64,000 bases of DNA from an uncultured Rubrobacteraceae bacterium (GTDB taxonomy: Bacteria; Actinomycetota; Rubrobacteria; Rubrobacterales; Rubrobacteraceae): contig CADCVF010000059.1 in assembly GCA_902806095.1 (NCBI GenBank), positions 1 through 64,000 on the forward strand, read 5' to 3'. The number at the start of each line of letters is the position of its first letter. The first letter of the stretch is position 1. Positions 16,665 to 26,026 of this stretch are shown piece after piece. The notes under the pieces are model-generated. The model searched no databases. It was given only the letters and a program-made list of their open reading frames with translations, and had not been told where the DNA came from. The translations under genes were made by a program, and so were the position numbers.

Positions 16665-17492
16665 TTATCCTGGTTTCGCATGCGGCATGTTGGCCGAAAG
16701 CGCTCTCAAGATGGTCTTCATCTGGAAGAGGGTGAGGCCAGGGTGCTTACCGAGGATCTTCGCGACGATGCCGGTGATGTGTGGTGCGGCGAAGCTGTTG
16801 CCGGTCGCCGTGATCCAACCGCCATCGGCCCATGCTACGCGCACGTCTATACCAGGAGCACCGAACTCCACAGGTGGGGAAGGATTGTAGTAGAAGAGGT
16901 GCGGATCGTCCAGACCCTCGTGGGAGGCGACCGAGATCACCGATGCGTAGAGCGACGGAAAGCTCGGGACTGGCATGTTGTTGGCGGCTGTTACGAGCAT
17001 GGTTTTCTGGAAGTAGGCCCTGTCTGCCAGGTTGTGCAGAAGTCCGAAGAAGTTCTTCTTTGTGGTGCCCATGCTTACGTTGCAGACGTCCATGCCGTTC
17101 TCTATGGCCCACTGAAGGCCCGCGGCGAAGGTGGTGCCTCTTCCTGTCAGGCGCTGTCCCAGGACCTTCACGCTGTAGAGCTCGCAGTCAGGGGCTATGG
17201 AGCGGATGATACCTGCGCAGGCCGTGCCGTGCCCGTAGGAATCCTCGTGGGGCTCGGTGTCGTGCAGGAGCCCCATAGGCCCATCGGTGATGGCGACATA
17301 GCCGCTGATGCCACGGCCAACCGCCTCATGCCCGGGGTCTATGCCTGAGTCTATGATGGCCACCTTCACTCCTGCACCGGTGCTCCTGTTCCACGCCCAC
17401 TCGGCTGTGATCTCGTCCAGGGACGGAACGGGTGTGAGCGTCCGCAGGGCGTCGGGGGCGAACTGCGCGCTCCACGCCGGACGCTCGTCCAC
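16665..17492 (-). CDS. S8-family subtilisin-like serine protease, probably cytoplasmic
   Basis: About 275 residues with the subtilase triad in order: Asp in VAIIDSGID, His in SYGHGTACAG, Ser in TGNSFAAPH, plus the oxyanion Asn in VTAANNMP. There is no signal peptide and almost no propeptide. I chose GTG 17492 because it overlaps the upstream GAF gene's stop (TAGTG), a standard translational coupling; a longer start would lie deep in that gene. Coupling to a GAF sensor suggests regulated intracellular proteolysis, which is inference. Confidence 0.88.
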   Translation of the reverse strand: MDERPAWSAQFAPDALRTLTPVPSLDEITAEWAWNRSTGAGVKVAIIDSGIDPGHEAVGRGISGYVAITDGPMGLLHDTEPHEDSYGHGTACAGIIRSIAPDCELYSVKVLGQRLTGRGTTFAAGLQWAIENGMDVCNVSMGTTKKNFFGLLHNLADRAYFQKTMLVTAANNMPVPSFPSLYASVISVASHEGLDDPHLFYYNPSPPVEFGAPGIDVRVAWADGGWITATGNSFAAPHITGIVAKILGKHPGLTLFQMKTILRALSANMPHAKPG

Positions 17493-18397
17493 TACCCGAA
17501 GTCCCCAAGACCCAGGTCGTCGCGCTCCTGGGGTCGGGATCTCAGATACCCAGCGAAGCCTTCGAGGATGGCCAGGCATGCGGCGTGCTCCTCTTCGCCC
17601 GCGCGGGAGATCTCTCGCACCAGCGCGGCCAGCTCCAGGGCGCGCTGGTGCGCGGCGTCTTCCTCTATCCTGTCGGAAAAGGACCTCGCACCTTCGGCGA
17701 GCCCCTCTCTCCGGTGATCCGGAACCCCGCCTGGTGTTCCCAACGCCTCGCCGAGCAGCGCAGCCAGGTTACCCCTGGCGCGCGACTGCTCGATGGCCAC
17801 TGCGGCCTGGTTGGCGAAGAGGCCTAACGTCGCCATGTCTGCCGAACTGTAGGAAGGCGCGCCCTCTCTGTCCAGGAGCTCGAGTACCCCAACGACCTCC
17901 TCCTCGTAGAAGAGGGGCACGCCGAGGATACTCTCCGGCTCGTAACCGACGCTCTGCGCTATGTCGGCGGCCTGGCGAGGGTCGCTCCTGGCGTCGGAGA
18001 TCGCCATCGGCTGGCCGCTTACGGCCACGAGCCCCGCGATGCCGTGACCCAGGGGGATGCGGAACTTCCTAACCTCCTCGGCCTTGGAGCCCAGGGCCAC
18101 CTCGAAGACCAGTTCCTCGGCCTCCTCATCGATGAGGAACAGAGAAGCGGCCCTCGAAGGGATGACGCTCGCCGCCGTCTGGACGATCATCTCCAGGAGC
18201 CTCGAGTGGGAGGTCGGAGAAGAGATCTCCCCGACGGAAGCCGCGAGGGTAAGTACATCCTTCAGCTCCTCGGCGAACCGCTCCTCGGCGAGGCGGCGTC
18301 TGAGGCCCGAGATCTCCTCCCGCGCCCGCGCGAGATCTTCCCTCTCCCTTCCCTCTCCGCTCACTATCTCCGTCCTCCGATCAAGGGATACCCACAC
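17492..18397 (-). CDS. GAF-domain sensor protein
   Basis: 301 residues from GTG 18397. An N-terminal coiled-coil-like stretch (ARAREEISGLRRRLAEE) leads to a GAF domain at about residues 45-210, with SLFLIDEEAEELVFEVALG, IPLGHGIAGLVAVSGQP, LGVPLFYEEEVVGVLEL and FANQAAVAIE. The remaining ~90 residues are helical and unassigned, with no kinase, GGDEF or HTH output. It would bind a small ligand or sense redox/phytochrome-type signals. Its stop is fused to the start of the subtilase gene. Confidence 0.88.
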   Translation of the reverse strand: MWVSLDRRTEIVSGEGREREDLARAREEISGLRRRLAEERFAEELKDVLTLAASVGEISSPTSHSRLLEMIVQTAASVIPSRAASLFLIDEEAEELVFEVALGSKAEEVRKFRIPLGHGIAGLVAVSGQPMAISDARSDPRQAADIAQSVGYEPESILGVPLFYEEEVVGVLELLDREGAPSYSSADMATLGLFANQAAVAIEQSRARGNLAALLGEALGTPGGVPDHRREGLAEGARSFSDRIEEDAAHQRALELAALVREISRAGEEEHAACLAILEGFAGYLRSRPQERDDLGLGDFG

Positions 18398-18594
18398 CTC
18401 ATTCTAGCGAGACGAACGCCCCCAGGCATCCTCCGCCCGGTTTCTCGTCGCATGAGTAGAGACGAGTGTTACGCATTTTACATCCTGGATGTTAAGCACT
18501 TGATAGCGTGGTTACTTGCACGTGGTTATGATAGGTGCCGTAAGAGCAATCGGCCCGCGGCGGACGATAAGGGCCACGAGAGAGGAGAAGGACG

Positions 18595-18864
18595 ATGGCG
18601 GAGAGCGGCGAAGAGAGGGCCAGCCACGAAGAGGTCGAGGCGTTCGTGGGTAAGCTAAGGGAGTTCCACGCATCCCTGGATGAGAACGAGCAGGGCATGA
18701 TGGACTCAGTCCTCGACTCTGCCCAGGGCGGGGAGACTGCAGGCTACAAAAGGATAATGCGCTCCGGGGAGGGTTCGGAGGAGTCCTGGAACGACCTGGT
18801 AGGCTGGATCGAGGAGCAGGGCGACGACGACACCCAGGGGTTTAGGCATAAGATAAGGCGCTAG
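18595..18864 (+). CDS. Small hydrophilic hypothetical protein
   Basis: 89 residues, strongly charged, with no membrane segment or known motif beyond a helix reading KLREFHASLDENEQGMM. GAGAGGAGAAGG lies just before the ATG. Codon use and the clear ribosome binding site support a real gene. Function is not recognised. Confidence 0.6.
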   Translation: MAESGEERASHEEVEAFVGKLREFHASLDENEQGMMDSVLDSAQGGETAGYKRIMRSGEGSEESWNDLVGWIEEQGDDDTQGFRHKIRR

Positions 18865-19065
18865 AGAACCGCGCCAAGGGCCGACCAGGACAGGGCGGGG
18901 CCTTCGGGTCCCGCCTCTTGCGCGTGTGCTTTCAGACGAGCCGAACGATCTGTGGCGCTCGCGGCGGAGGCGAACGCGGCTTTCGGGGGCCCGTCGAGGT
19001 CGCAGGCGAACTCGACGCCTTCGATCTCTGATCCGGCAGCCCACCCGTGATTACGAGGTAGCCTC
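18861..19065 (-). pseudogene. 3' fragment of an unidentified gene truncated at the insertion sequence boundary
   Basis: The minus strand has an open, codon-biased frame reading GVEFACDLDGPPKAAFASA and continuing to LSWSALGAVL with a stop at 18861. It runs without a start into the IS end at 19066. No matching 5' part is visible beyond the two insertion sequences (after 21597). It may be the tail of a gene cut by IS insertion; the family is unknown. Confidence 0.3.
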
Positions 19066-20528
19066 TAAGCTCGACTTTAGCCATTCAGGCTGCATAGCAA
19101 ACCGCGTCGGTTAGGCGTTGCACGAATGCCCTCGGTACTTTTACCGTCTCGGTCTCCGCGAGCGACCCGCAAAAAGTCGCTTCCTGTGCCCACAACTTCT
19201 TCCTCACCAGCGCCAGAGCATCGGAGAAGGTCGGGGCACGTTTGCCATACCAGGCCGTCCGTCGGGCAATGTCTGCACTCCCAGCCATGTATTGGTGAGC
19301 GAAGAGGGTGAGCATCGAGAAGAGCGCAAGCATCGCCGGAGCGGTGCGCTCGATGGCCTTATCTGAGCAGTGCCTCTGCGTCTCGAATCCCAGGCGCTGA
19401 CGCACCTCTTGAAAAGTGCTCTCCATTTGCCATCTGCGGACAAACCACGAGATGATGCGCTCGGGATCGGCATCAAGATCGGTGCATAAAAGAGCCTGGG
19501 TCTCGAACGTCTCCTGCGGATCGCGGATCAGTACCCAACGCAGTGGCACAGCGGGTAAGCCACTGTTGTACCAGAGCGCCGTCCCGGAGAGCAGCTCCAC
19601 GGTGCGCTGCTGGCAACCGTACCAGCCGGCGATCGTGATCGGAGCCCATCGGGCATCGGGATCCTCGGCCACGGCGGAGAGGTTCGCAAGCCGCTCCCCC
19701 TTCAGGCGGGGTCGTCCTATCTGGCCGGGACGGCGTAGCGGGGCTGGCTCGTAGAGGGCAGCGTCCAGCCTAAGGCGGGTAATGAACGTGATCGGCTCGG
19801 GGAGTCTTCGGCAACGGTCGAGGAGCTTCAAAGAGGCATAGGTACTGTCAGCCACCGCCACGATCTGGCGCCCCGGGCACCAGCGCCTGACCAACAAAAG
19901 AAGCTGGCCGGCCCATTCGGTGAGACTCTTGTGGCGTTTACCTTGTTCTCTGGCGTAGCGTTCGGAGTGGGCCATGGCACACAGAAAACGGCAAAGCCCA
20001 CACTCGCCCGGCCCAAGGAACCTCGGCAAGCAACGTCACACATATCCAGCGCAGGCCACTGGTTTTGACGAAGTGCGAATGGCTGGATCTAACCGGGTCG
20101 CGGTAGATGCCCTTGGCCCGGATCTTCTTACCCTTACGCCTCTCCAACGTCTCGTCTATGCCCACAACGAGCGGTCCTTGCGGGGCGAACGCTTCTACGA
20201 GTAAGCCGAAAAGCACCCGACTGGCCTCCATGCTTGAGCACTTTGCGCGACTCAAGAGCCGGTGGTAGCGGTGGAAGTTCTTCTGCTGATCGAGACCCAT
20301 GGCACGCAGAGCAGAGCTCACCGTCCGATTGCCTGGAGCGAGGATGGCGCCTGCCACGAGCACCTGGACATGTCCCCAGACGCGCTCGGAGAAAAGTGGC
20401 GTGAACGGGGCCAGAACCCGTATCATCGTTTGCGGTAGGGTACGCATCTTAAGATCACCTCTTTGAGCGGAGGGTGCTGAGGAGCGTACCCTACCCCTTG
20501 CGCTCAAAAATGGCTAAAGTCGAGCTTA
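19066..20528 (-). mobile_element. IS701/IS4-like insertion sequence with perfect 20-bp terminal inverted repeats
   Basis: The left end (19066-19085) and right end (20509-20528) are perfect 20-base inverted repeats beginning TAAGCTCGAC and ending GTCGAGCTTA. The 1463-bp element carries one minus-strand DDE transposase gene. The flanking tetranucleotides are CTAA and TTAA, both fitting the YTAR-type target of IS701 elements but not identical, so a clean target duplication is not proven. Confidence 0.85.
19085..20447 (-). pseudogene. IS701/IS4-like transposase with one frameshift
   Basis: The N-terminal half (from ATG 20447) holds the first catalytic Asp in VVGIDETLERRKG. The C-terminal half, in another frame, has the second Asp in VAVADSTYAS and the Glu in RWQMESTFQEV. 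The frames meet at a TTTT run (19985-19988), where one extra T separates WALPF from LCAMAHSERYA. Removing one T restores a continuous protein of about 450 residues. It is either inactivated by a base insertion or read by +1 slippage; the former is simpler. Confidence 0.8.
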
Positions 20529-21595
20529 AGTACCGCCAAGATATAATTGCAATATGCCTACGCCACGATACATCAGATTGGAACCGGAACAAGACGCTCG
20601 ATTGCGAGAGGTCGAACAGGACCCCAACTTGAGGAGCAAGGTGCGCTTGCGCGCCCAGGTTTTGCGCCTCTCGGGCAGGGGGGAGAGCATCAAGGGCATC
20701 TCCTCCTACACCGGACGCAGCGAGGCGAGCATCTCGCGGGACCTGGACCGCTGGGAGGATCGTCGCTTCGAGGGGCTCGCCGACGGCTCGGCGCCCGGCA
20801 ACCCGCCGCGCGTAACCAAGGAGGCCAAGGAGTTCCTAAAGGAGAGGCTTTCGGAGGAGAGGACCTGGAACGCGCCCCAGTTGGCCGAGGCCCTTTCGGA
20901 GCGCTTGGGAGTTTCGGTGAGCGCGGAGGCTGTCCGCCAGCACCTGATCGCGATGGGCTACTCCTGGAAGCGCACTCGCTACGTCCCCTCCAAGGAACCC
21001 GACCCTGAGCGGGAGGGCGAGGCCTGCGAAGAGCTCGCGTCCCTAAAAAAGGGGCCTTCGAAGGCGAGATAGTACTCAAGTATCTGGACCAGAGCGGCAT
21101 CTCGTTGTGCCTGCCGCCCGCCTACTCGTGGACGAAGAAGGGGCGGGCCAACCGCCGCGAGGTAAGGACCCGGTGGGGCAAGCAAGGATCAACCTGATCG
21201 GCACGCTGTGCTTGGAGGAGGGAATCGAATCGCTTCAGTACCGGATGCTTGAGGGGCCTTGCCGGACGGGGGAGGTGCTCGGCTACCTAAACTCCCTGGC
21301 CGAAGAAGCCCACAGGGAGGGCGGACGAGTCGTGGTGGTCTTGGACAACGCCCCTTTCCACAAGGCCCGAGCGATCCAAGAGGCGCGAGAGGGATGGGAG
21401 GCGAAGGGGCTCGAGCTCTACTACCTGCCGGCTTACTGCCCGCACCTGAACCTCATAGAAGGGGTGTGGCGGAGGTTCGAGGGGTTCTTGATGCCCAGAC
21501 GCTACTACGACTCGTTGGCCGAGTTGAAGCAGGCCGTACTAAGCGCCCTGCGTCTGCTGGGAGCTGTGGAGCTTCAATGTTAGATTGGATGTACT
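20529..21595 (+). mobile_element. IS630-family insertion sequence
   Basis: Imperfect inverted ends (left AAGTACCGCCAAGATATAATTG, right its approximate complement near 21573-21595) are flanked on both sides by the TA dinucleotide (20527-20528 and 21596-21597), the IS630 target. The element is about 1.07 kb, the normal size. Its left TA lies within the last bases of the preceding IS, so the two elements abut or the IS630 entered the other's terminus. Confidence 0.75.
20554..21583 (+). pseudogene. IS630-family transposase disrupted by two frame changes
   Basis: The N-terminal 172 codons carry the paired HTH (DPNLRSKVRLRAQVLRLS; WNAPQLAEALSERLGVSVS) and end just after CTAAAAAAG at about 21048. 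A -1 shift at that A_AAA_AAG heptamer joins to GEIVLKYLDQSGISLCL (first Asp). A second break near 21180 is needed to reach LIGTLCLEEG, VVVVLDNAPFHKA (second Asp) and YCPHLNLIEGVWRR (Glu). The first could be programmed; the second is not at a slippery site, so this copy is probably inactive. Confidence 0.75.
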
Positions 21596-21646
21596 TAGGC
21601 ACCCGGTGCATTATAGTGTCGGGGTCAGAAGGAGGATTGGTAGCGG

Positions 21647-24415
21647 ATGTCCGTCTTGCCTACAGGTACCGTGACGTTCCTGTTTACGGACATAGAAGGC
21701 TCCACCCGCCTCTGGGAGCGAGACGCCGCGGCGATGCAATCCGCAATCACTCGCCACGACGAGATCCTGAACAGCGCCATAGAGGCTCAGGGAGGCTTCG
21801 TCTTCAAGACGATGGGAGACGCTTTCTGCGCCGCCTTCGCCACCGCCACGGATGCCCTCCAGGCCGCCCTGGCGGCGCAGCGCGCGCTTCACGCCGAGGA
21901 GTGGGAGGAGGAGTGCGTGATCCTGGTACGCATGGCGCTTCACACGGGGGTTGTTGAGGAGAGGGACGGGGACTACTTCGGTCCTCCCCTGAACCGGGTG
22001 GCAAGGCTCCTCTCGGCGGCTCACGGGGGACAGACACTGCTCTCTTTGCCGGCACAGGAGCTGGTGCGCGACCTGCTGCCTGTGGGTGTGGAACTGCGAG
22101 ATTTTGGTGAACATCGCCTGAAGGACCTCGCCCGCCCCGAGCGGGTCTATCAGCTTGTGGCCACTAGCCTGCCCGCCGACTTCCCTCCATTGAGGACTCT
22201 AGAGAGCCGGCCCAACAACCTGCCCATGCAGCCCACGCTGCTCGTCGGGCGCGAGAGGGAAGTTGAGGAAGTAAGAGGGCGCCTTCTTGCTCCTGAGGTG
22301 CGCCTGCTGACGCTCACGGGACCTGGGGGCACGGGCAAGACCCGCCTCGCTCTGCAGGCAGCGGCAGACCTCCTGGATGAGTTCGAGGACGGCGTCTTCT
22401 TCGTACCGCTCGCCGCTGTAACAGACCCCGACCACTTCTTTACGGAGATCGCAGGCGCGCTCGGCCTGCAGGAGAGAGGTGACGTCTCGCTCAGGGATGC
22501 GCTCAAGGAGTACCTGGGCCGTAGGGAGATCTTGCTCGTCCTGGATAACCTCGAGCAGATCCTCACCGCCGTCCCGCTCGTCGGGGAGCTTCGCTCCGCC
22601 GCGCCCCGCCTGAAGGTGCTCGCCACCAGCCGCATACCCTTAGGCATCTACGGCGAGCACGAGTACGCCGTGCCACCCCTCTCCATACCCGACCCGAAGC
22701 GGCTGCCCTCCGTCAAGGTCCTCTCTCAGTACGAGGCGGTGAGGCTGTTCATAGAGCGTGCGGAGGCGGCGAAGGCGGACTTCGAGATCACCAACGAGAA
22801 TGCCCCGGCCATCGCGGAGATCTGCGCCCGCCTGGACGGGCTGCCGCTGGCCATAGAGCTTGCAGCAGCCCGCATCAAGTTGCTGCCTCCCAAGGCCATC
22901 CTCACGCGCCTTGCCAATCGCCTCAAGCTGCTGACTGGCGGGGCGAAGGACCTCCCCGCTAGGCAGAGGACCCTGCGTGGAGCCATCGAATGGAGCCACG
23001 ACTTGCTGGAGGAGGGCGAGCGTACGCTGTTTGCCCGCCTGGCCGTCTTCTCAGGGGGGCGGACGATAGAAGCTATAGAGGCGATCTGCGACGCGGAAGG
23101 GGATCTGCCGGTAGACGCTTTGGACGGCGTCTCCTCACTTCTGGACAAGAGCCTCTTGAGGCGGGAGGAAGGGCCAGAGGACGAGCCTCGGTTCGTGATG
23201 TTAGAAACTATCCACGAGTATGCGAGGGAGAAGCTCCAACAGAGCGGGGAGGCCGAAGAGATCGGGAGGGCGCACGCACAATACTTCCTGGCGTTAGCGG
23301 AAGAGGCTGCGCCCGAGTTGACGGGTCCGGATCAGGTGCCGTGGACAGATCGGCTTGAGGCCGAGCACGACAACCTAAGGGCCGCCCTCTCATGGTCGCT
23401 GGAGGCTGGAGACTCGGAGGCGGCGCTACGGATCGGGGGCGCCCTGTGGCGGTTCTGGGGTGTTCGGGGCCACTTTAGCGAAGGCCGGCGCTGGTTGAGC
23501 ACAAGTTTGGCCAGGGGAGAGGCTGCTCCTTCTAGCGTCAGGGCCAGGGCGTTGCTTGCTGTGGGGGACCTGGCTCGGAGGCAGGGCGACTACACGCGGG
23601 CGGAGGACCTCGAAGCGAGCCTGTCACTCTACAGGGAGGCCGAGGACACGAGGGGAGAAGTCTATGCTCTGTGCTTTCTCGGATGGATAGCCTTGGACCG
23701 CAGTGACCTGGAGCGGGCCGAGGGATTACTGGAGGAGAGCCTCGCCCTGAGCCGGGAGGCTGGCACGGCCAGAGATGTAAGCGTCGTGCTCAACGCGCTA
23801 GCAGTGCTTGAGGTCTATCGCGGCGATTACGCGCATGCTAACGCTTTGCAGGAGGAGAGCCTGAGCCTGGCTAGAGAAGCCGGGGACATTCGAAGCGTGG
23901 CCAACTATACCGTCAACCTCGGGTGGACAGCGGCCATCACCGGCAAGTACGAGCGGGCGGAGACGTTCTTGCATGAGGCTCAGGATTTGTTCTGGGAACT
24001 AGGAGACAGGAACATGGCCGCCCTTTGTGATCGCCTCTTCGGATTTGTGGCGCTTTCCAGGAACGATCTCGACCGGGCGCAGATACTCAGCGTCAAGGCC
24101 ATAAGAGGTTTACAGGAGCTGGCTGAGGCACCGGGCATCGATTTCGCCCTGGACGTCCTGGCGGGGGTTGCCGCTTTGAGGGGGGAGATCGGCAAGGCGG
24201 CGCAGCTCTGGGGCGCAGCGATGGCTACCCGCGAGGCCAACAATATTCCCTGGCTGCCAGAGGAGCGTGCGATGATCGAGCCTCACATAGACGCGGCGCG
24301 CACCCGGCTGGACGAAGCCGTCTGGCGGGAGGAGTGGGAGAAGGGGAGATCGATGACCCTGGATCAGGCCGTGGGCTACGCCCTGGGAGGCGTCTGGGAA
24401 CGCGCGATAGAGTAG
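21647..24415 (+). CDS. Class III nucleotide cyclase domain + NB-ARC-type ATPase + TPR regulator
   Basis: 922 residues. The cyclase homology domain (residues ~8-170) has both metal-binding Asp (FLFTDIEGST and KTMGDAFCA) and the transition-state Asn/Arg in PPLNRVARL, so catalysis is possible. An AP-ATPase-like module follows, with Walker A GPGGTGKTRLAL, Walker B ILLVLDNLEQI, and GLPLAIELAAARI. The C-terminal ~350 residues are tetratricopeptide-like helices. It is cytoplasmic. The fold resembles LuxR/SARP-type STAND sensors but lacks a DNA-binding domain, so cAMP or protein contacts are the likely output. AAGGAGG lies ~12 bases upstream. Confidence 0.9.
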   Translation: MSVLPTGTVTFLFTDIEGSTRLWERDAAAMQSAITRHDEILNSAIEAQGGFVFKTMGDAFCAAFATATDALQAALAAQRALHAEEWEEECVILVRMALHTGVVEERDGDYFGPPLNRVARLLSAAHGGQTLLSLPAQELVRDLLPVGVELRDFGEHRLKDLARPERVYQLVATSLPADFPPLRTLESRPNNLPMQPTLLVGREREVEEVRGRLLAPEVRLLTLTGPGGTGKTRLALQAAADLLDEFEDGVFFVPLAAVTDPDHFFTEIAGALGLQERGDVSLRDALKEYLGRREILLVLDNLEQILTAVPLVGELRSAAPRLKVLATSRIPLGIYGEHEYAVPPLSIPDPKRLPSVKVLSQYEAVRLFIERAEAAKADFEITNENAPAIAEICARLDGLPLAIELAAARIKLLPPKAILTRLANRLKLLTGGAKDLPARQRTLRGAIEWSHDLLEEGERTLFARLAVFSGGRTIEAIEAICDAEGDLPVDALDGVSSLLDKSLLRREEGPEDEPRFVMLETIHEYAREKLQQSGEAEEIGRAHAQYFLALAEEAAPELTGPDQVPWTDRLEAEHDNLRAALSWSLEAGDSEAALRIGGALWRFWGVRGHFSEGRRWLSTSLARGEAAPSSVRARALLAVGDLARRQGDYTRAEDLEASLSLYREAEDTRGEVYALCFLGWIALDRSDLERAEGLLEESLALSREAGTARDVSVVLNALAVLEVYRGDYAHANALQEESLSLAREAGDIRSVANYTVNLGWTAAITGKYERAETFLHEAQDLFWELGDRNMAALCDRLFGFVALSRNDLDRAQILSVKAIRGLQELAEAPGIDFALDVLAGVAALRGEIGKAAQLWGAAMATREANNIPWLPEERAMIEPHIDAARTRLDEAVWREEWEKGRSMTLDQAVGYALGGVWERAIE

Positions 24416-24440
24416 GGCTAGCGGTAGGCCGTAGGACTCA

Positions 24441-25565
24441 TCATCCGAGTAGTTGCCTGGCGAGGACTTCGCGCTGTATCTGGTTGGTGCCCTCGTAGAT
24501 CTGGGTGAGCTTCGCATCGCGCACGTACCGCTCCAGGGGGAGGTCCCTGCTGTAGCCGCTCGCGCCGTGTATCTGCAGCGCATCCACCGTAACCTTCATG
24601 GCCACGTCGGAGGCGCGCAGCTTGGCCATCGCCGACTCCGTGGTGTGCCTGAGGCCGGCGTCCCTGAGCGTCGCCGCCTTGTGGCTCAGGAGCCGCGCCG
24701 CTTCTATGTCGGTGGCCATGTCTACCAGCATCCACCTGAGCCCCTGGAAAGAGGCGATGGTCTGCCCGAACTGCTCCCTGCTGCCGGCGAAGTCCACTGC
24801 AGCCTCGTACGCGGCGCGGGCGATTCCGACAGCGAGGGCTGCTATCCCGATCCTCCCTGTGTCGAGGGCTTTCATGGCGAGCCTGTAACCCCGGCCCTGC
24901 TCACCTACTACAGCACCCTCGTTGACTCTGCACCCGTCGAGGTGAAACTCTCCGACCGCGGTGCCACGCTGGCCCATCGTGTCGTAAGGGCCTTCACCAT
25001 TGGTGAAGTCTCCCCGCTCGACTAGGAATGCGGTTATTCCCCTCGTTCCTGCTTCCGGGTCCGTCTTCGCAAGCACGATCGCCCAATCCGCCGCCTGAGC
25101 GCAGGTGATCCAGGCTTTCGTGCCTTCGAGGACGTAGGCATCGCCCTCGCGCCGCGCCACGGTCTCTATCGCTGCCGCGTTGGAGCCTGCCTGGGCCTCC
25201 GTCAGGGCGAACGCGCCAACGGTCTCTCCCGCCAGCAGAGGACCTACTCTAGTCTTCTGCTCATCTGTTCCGTGCTCGTCCAGGATGAGCGCAACGAGGT
25301 CAGCGCTGCACACGATGTCCGCGACCGTGGCCGAGGCGGCGGCGAGCTCCTCGATCCAGACCGCCCACTCCAGCGTACTCTTCCCGGCGCCCTGGGGACG
25401 GGCGAGGCCGAGAAGACCCTCATCTCCCATGCGGCGGTAGAGGTCGCCGGGGAACGCGTTCTCCCTGTCTATGCTGGCGGCGTGAGGCGCCACCTCCTCG
25501 GCGACGAAGCGGCGCACAAGCTCGATTAGCTCCGGCTTCGGATCTTCTTCACCCCGTGTGGTCAT
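24441..25565 (-). CDS. Acyl-CoA dehydrogenase
   Basis: About 374 residues from ATG 25565, preceded by AAGGAG; a longer frame exists but lacks homology. Family marks are FALTEAQAGSN with KAWITCAQAADWAIV (FAD/substrate region), FGQTIASFQGLRWML, and the C-terminal YEGTNQIQREVLARQLL containing the usual catalytic Glu. It oxidises an acyl-CoA to the 2,3-enoyl-CoA with FAD, passing electrons to ETF. It is the last gene of the minus-strand catabolic operon. Confidence 0.93.
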   Translation of the reverse strand: MTTRGEEDPKPELIELVRRFVAEEVAPHAASIDRENAFPGDLYRRMGDEGLLGLARPQGAGKSTLEWAVWIEELAAASATVADIVCSADLVALILDEHGTDEQKTRVGPLLAGETVGAFALTEAQAGSNAAAIETVARREGDAYVLEGTKAWITCAQAADWAIVLAKTDPEAGTRGITAFLVERGDFTNGEGPYDTMGQRGTAVGEFHLDGCRVNEGAVVGEQGRGYRLAMKALDTGRIGIAALAVGIARAAYEAAVDFAGSREQFGQTIASFQGLRWMLVDMATDIEAARLLSHKAATLRDAGLRHTTESAMAKLRASDVAMKVTVDALQIHGASGYSRDLPLERYVRDAKLTQIYEGTNQIQREVLARQLLG

Positions 25566-25585
25566 CGGCCCGAACTCCTTGTTTA

Positions 25586-26026
25586 CTACGCCAGGAATTT
25601 GAGGATGTGCTGGGCCACGGTGCACACCTCACCGCGCTGGTTGACGACCTCGATGTCGGCGTGCGTCCTCAGGTTCTCCTGGTCGATCTCGGAGATGGTG
25701 TAAGTTACCGTGACCGTATCGCCGATAAAGATAGGCCCTATAAACCTGATGCGGTCGTAGCCCAAAGAGACTGCCTTCCCACCCGACTTCTCGATCATCA
25801 GCGTCGAGGTCGTAGAGGCGAAACCTACCGAAAGCACGCCGTGGGCGATGCGCTCCTTGTACGGCGTCCCTCCCATGACCTCTTTGTTCACGTGGTTCGG
25901 GCTGAAGTCGCCCGTGATGCCGGCGAAAAGGTAAACGTCTGACTCGCCGACGGTCTTGGCGAACGAGACCGAGTCGCCGATGTCCAGCGGTATGGCCCCG
26001 CTTCCCGCCTCAATGTCCCTCCGCAC
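25586..26026 (-). CDS. MaoC-like (R)-specific enoyl-CoA hydratase
   Basis: 146 residues forming a single hot-dog domain. The hydratase motif appears as AGITGDFSPNHVNKEV (catalytic Asp/His dyad) followed by RIAHGVLSVGF. It would hydrate an unsaturated CoA ester such as the dehydrogenase product. The GTG start overlaps the end of the CoA-transferase gene by 17 bases, so the two are translationally coupled. Confidence 0.9.
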   Translation of the reverse strand: MRRDIEAGSGAIPLDIGDSVSFAKTVGESDVYLFAGITGDFSPNHVNKEVMGGTPYKERIAHGVLSVGFASTTSTLMIEKSGGKAVSLGYDRIRFIGPIFIGDTVTVTYTISEIDQENLRTHADIEVVNQRGEVCTVAQHILKFLA

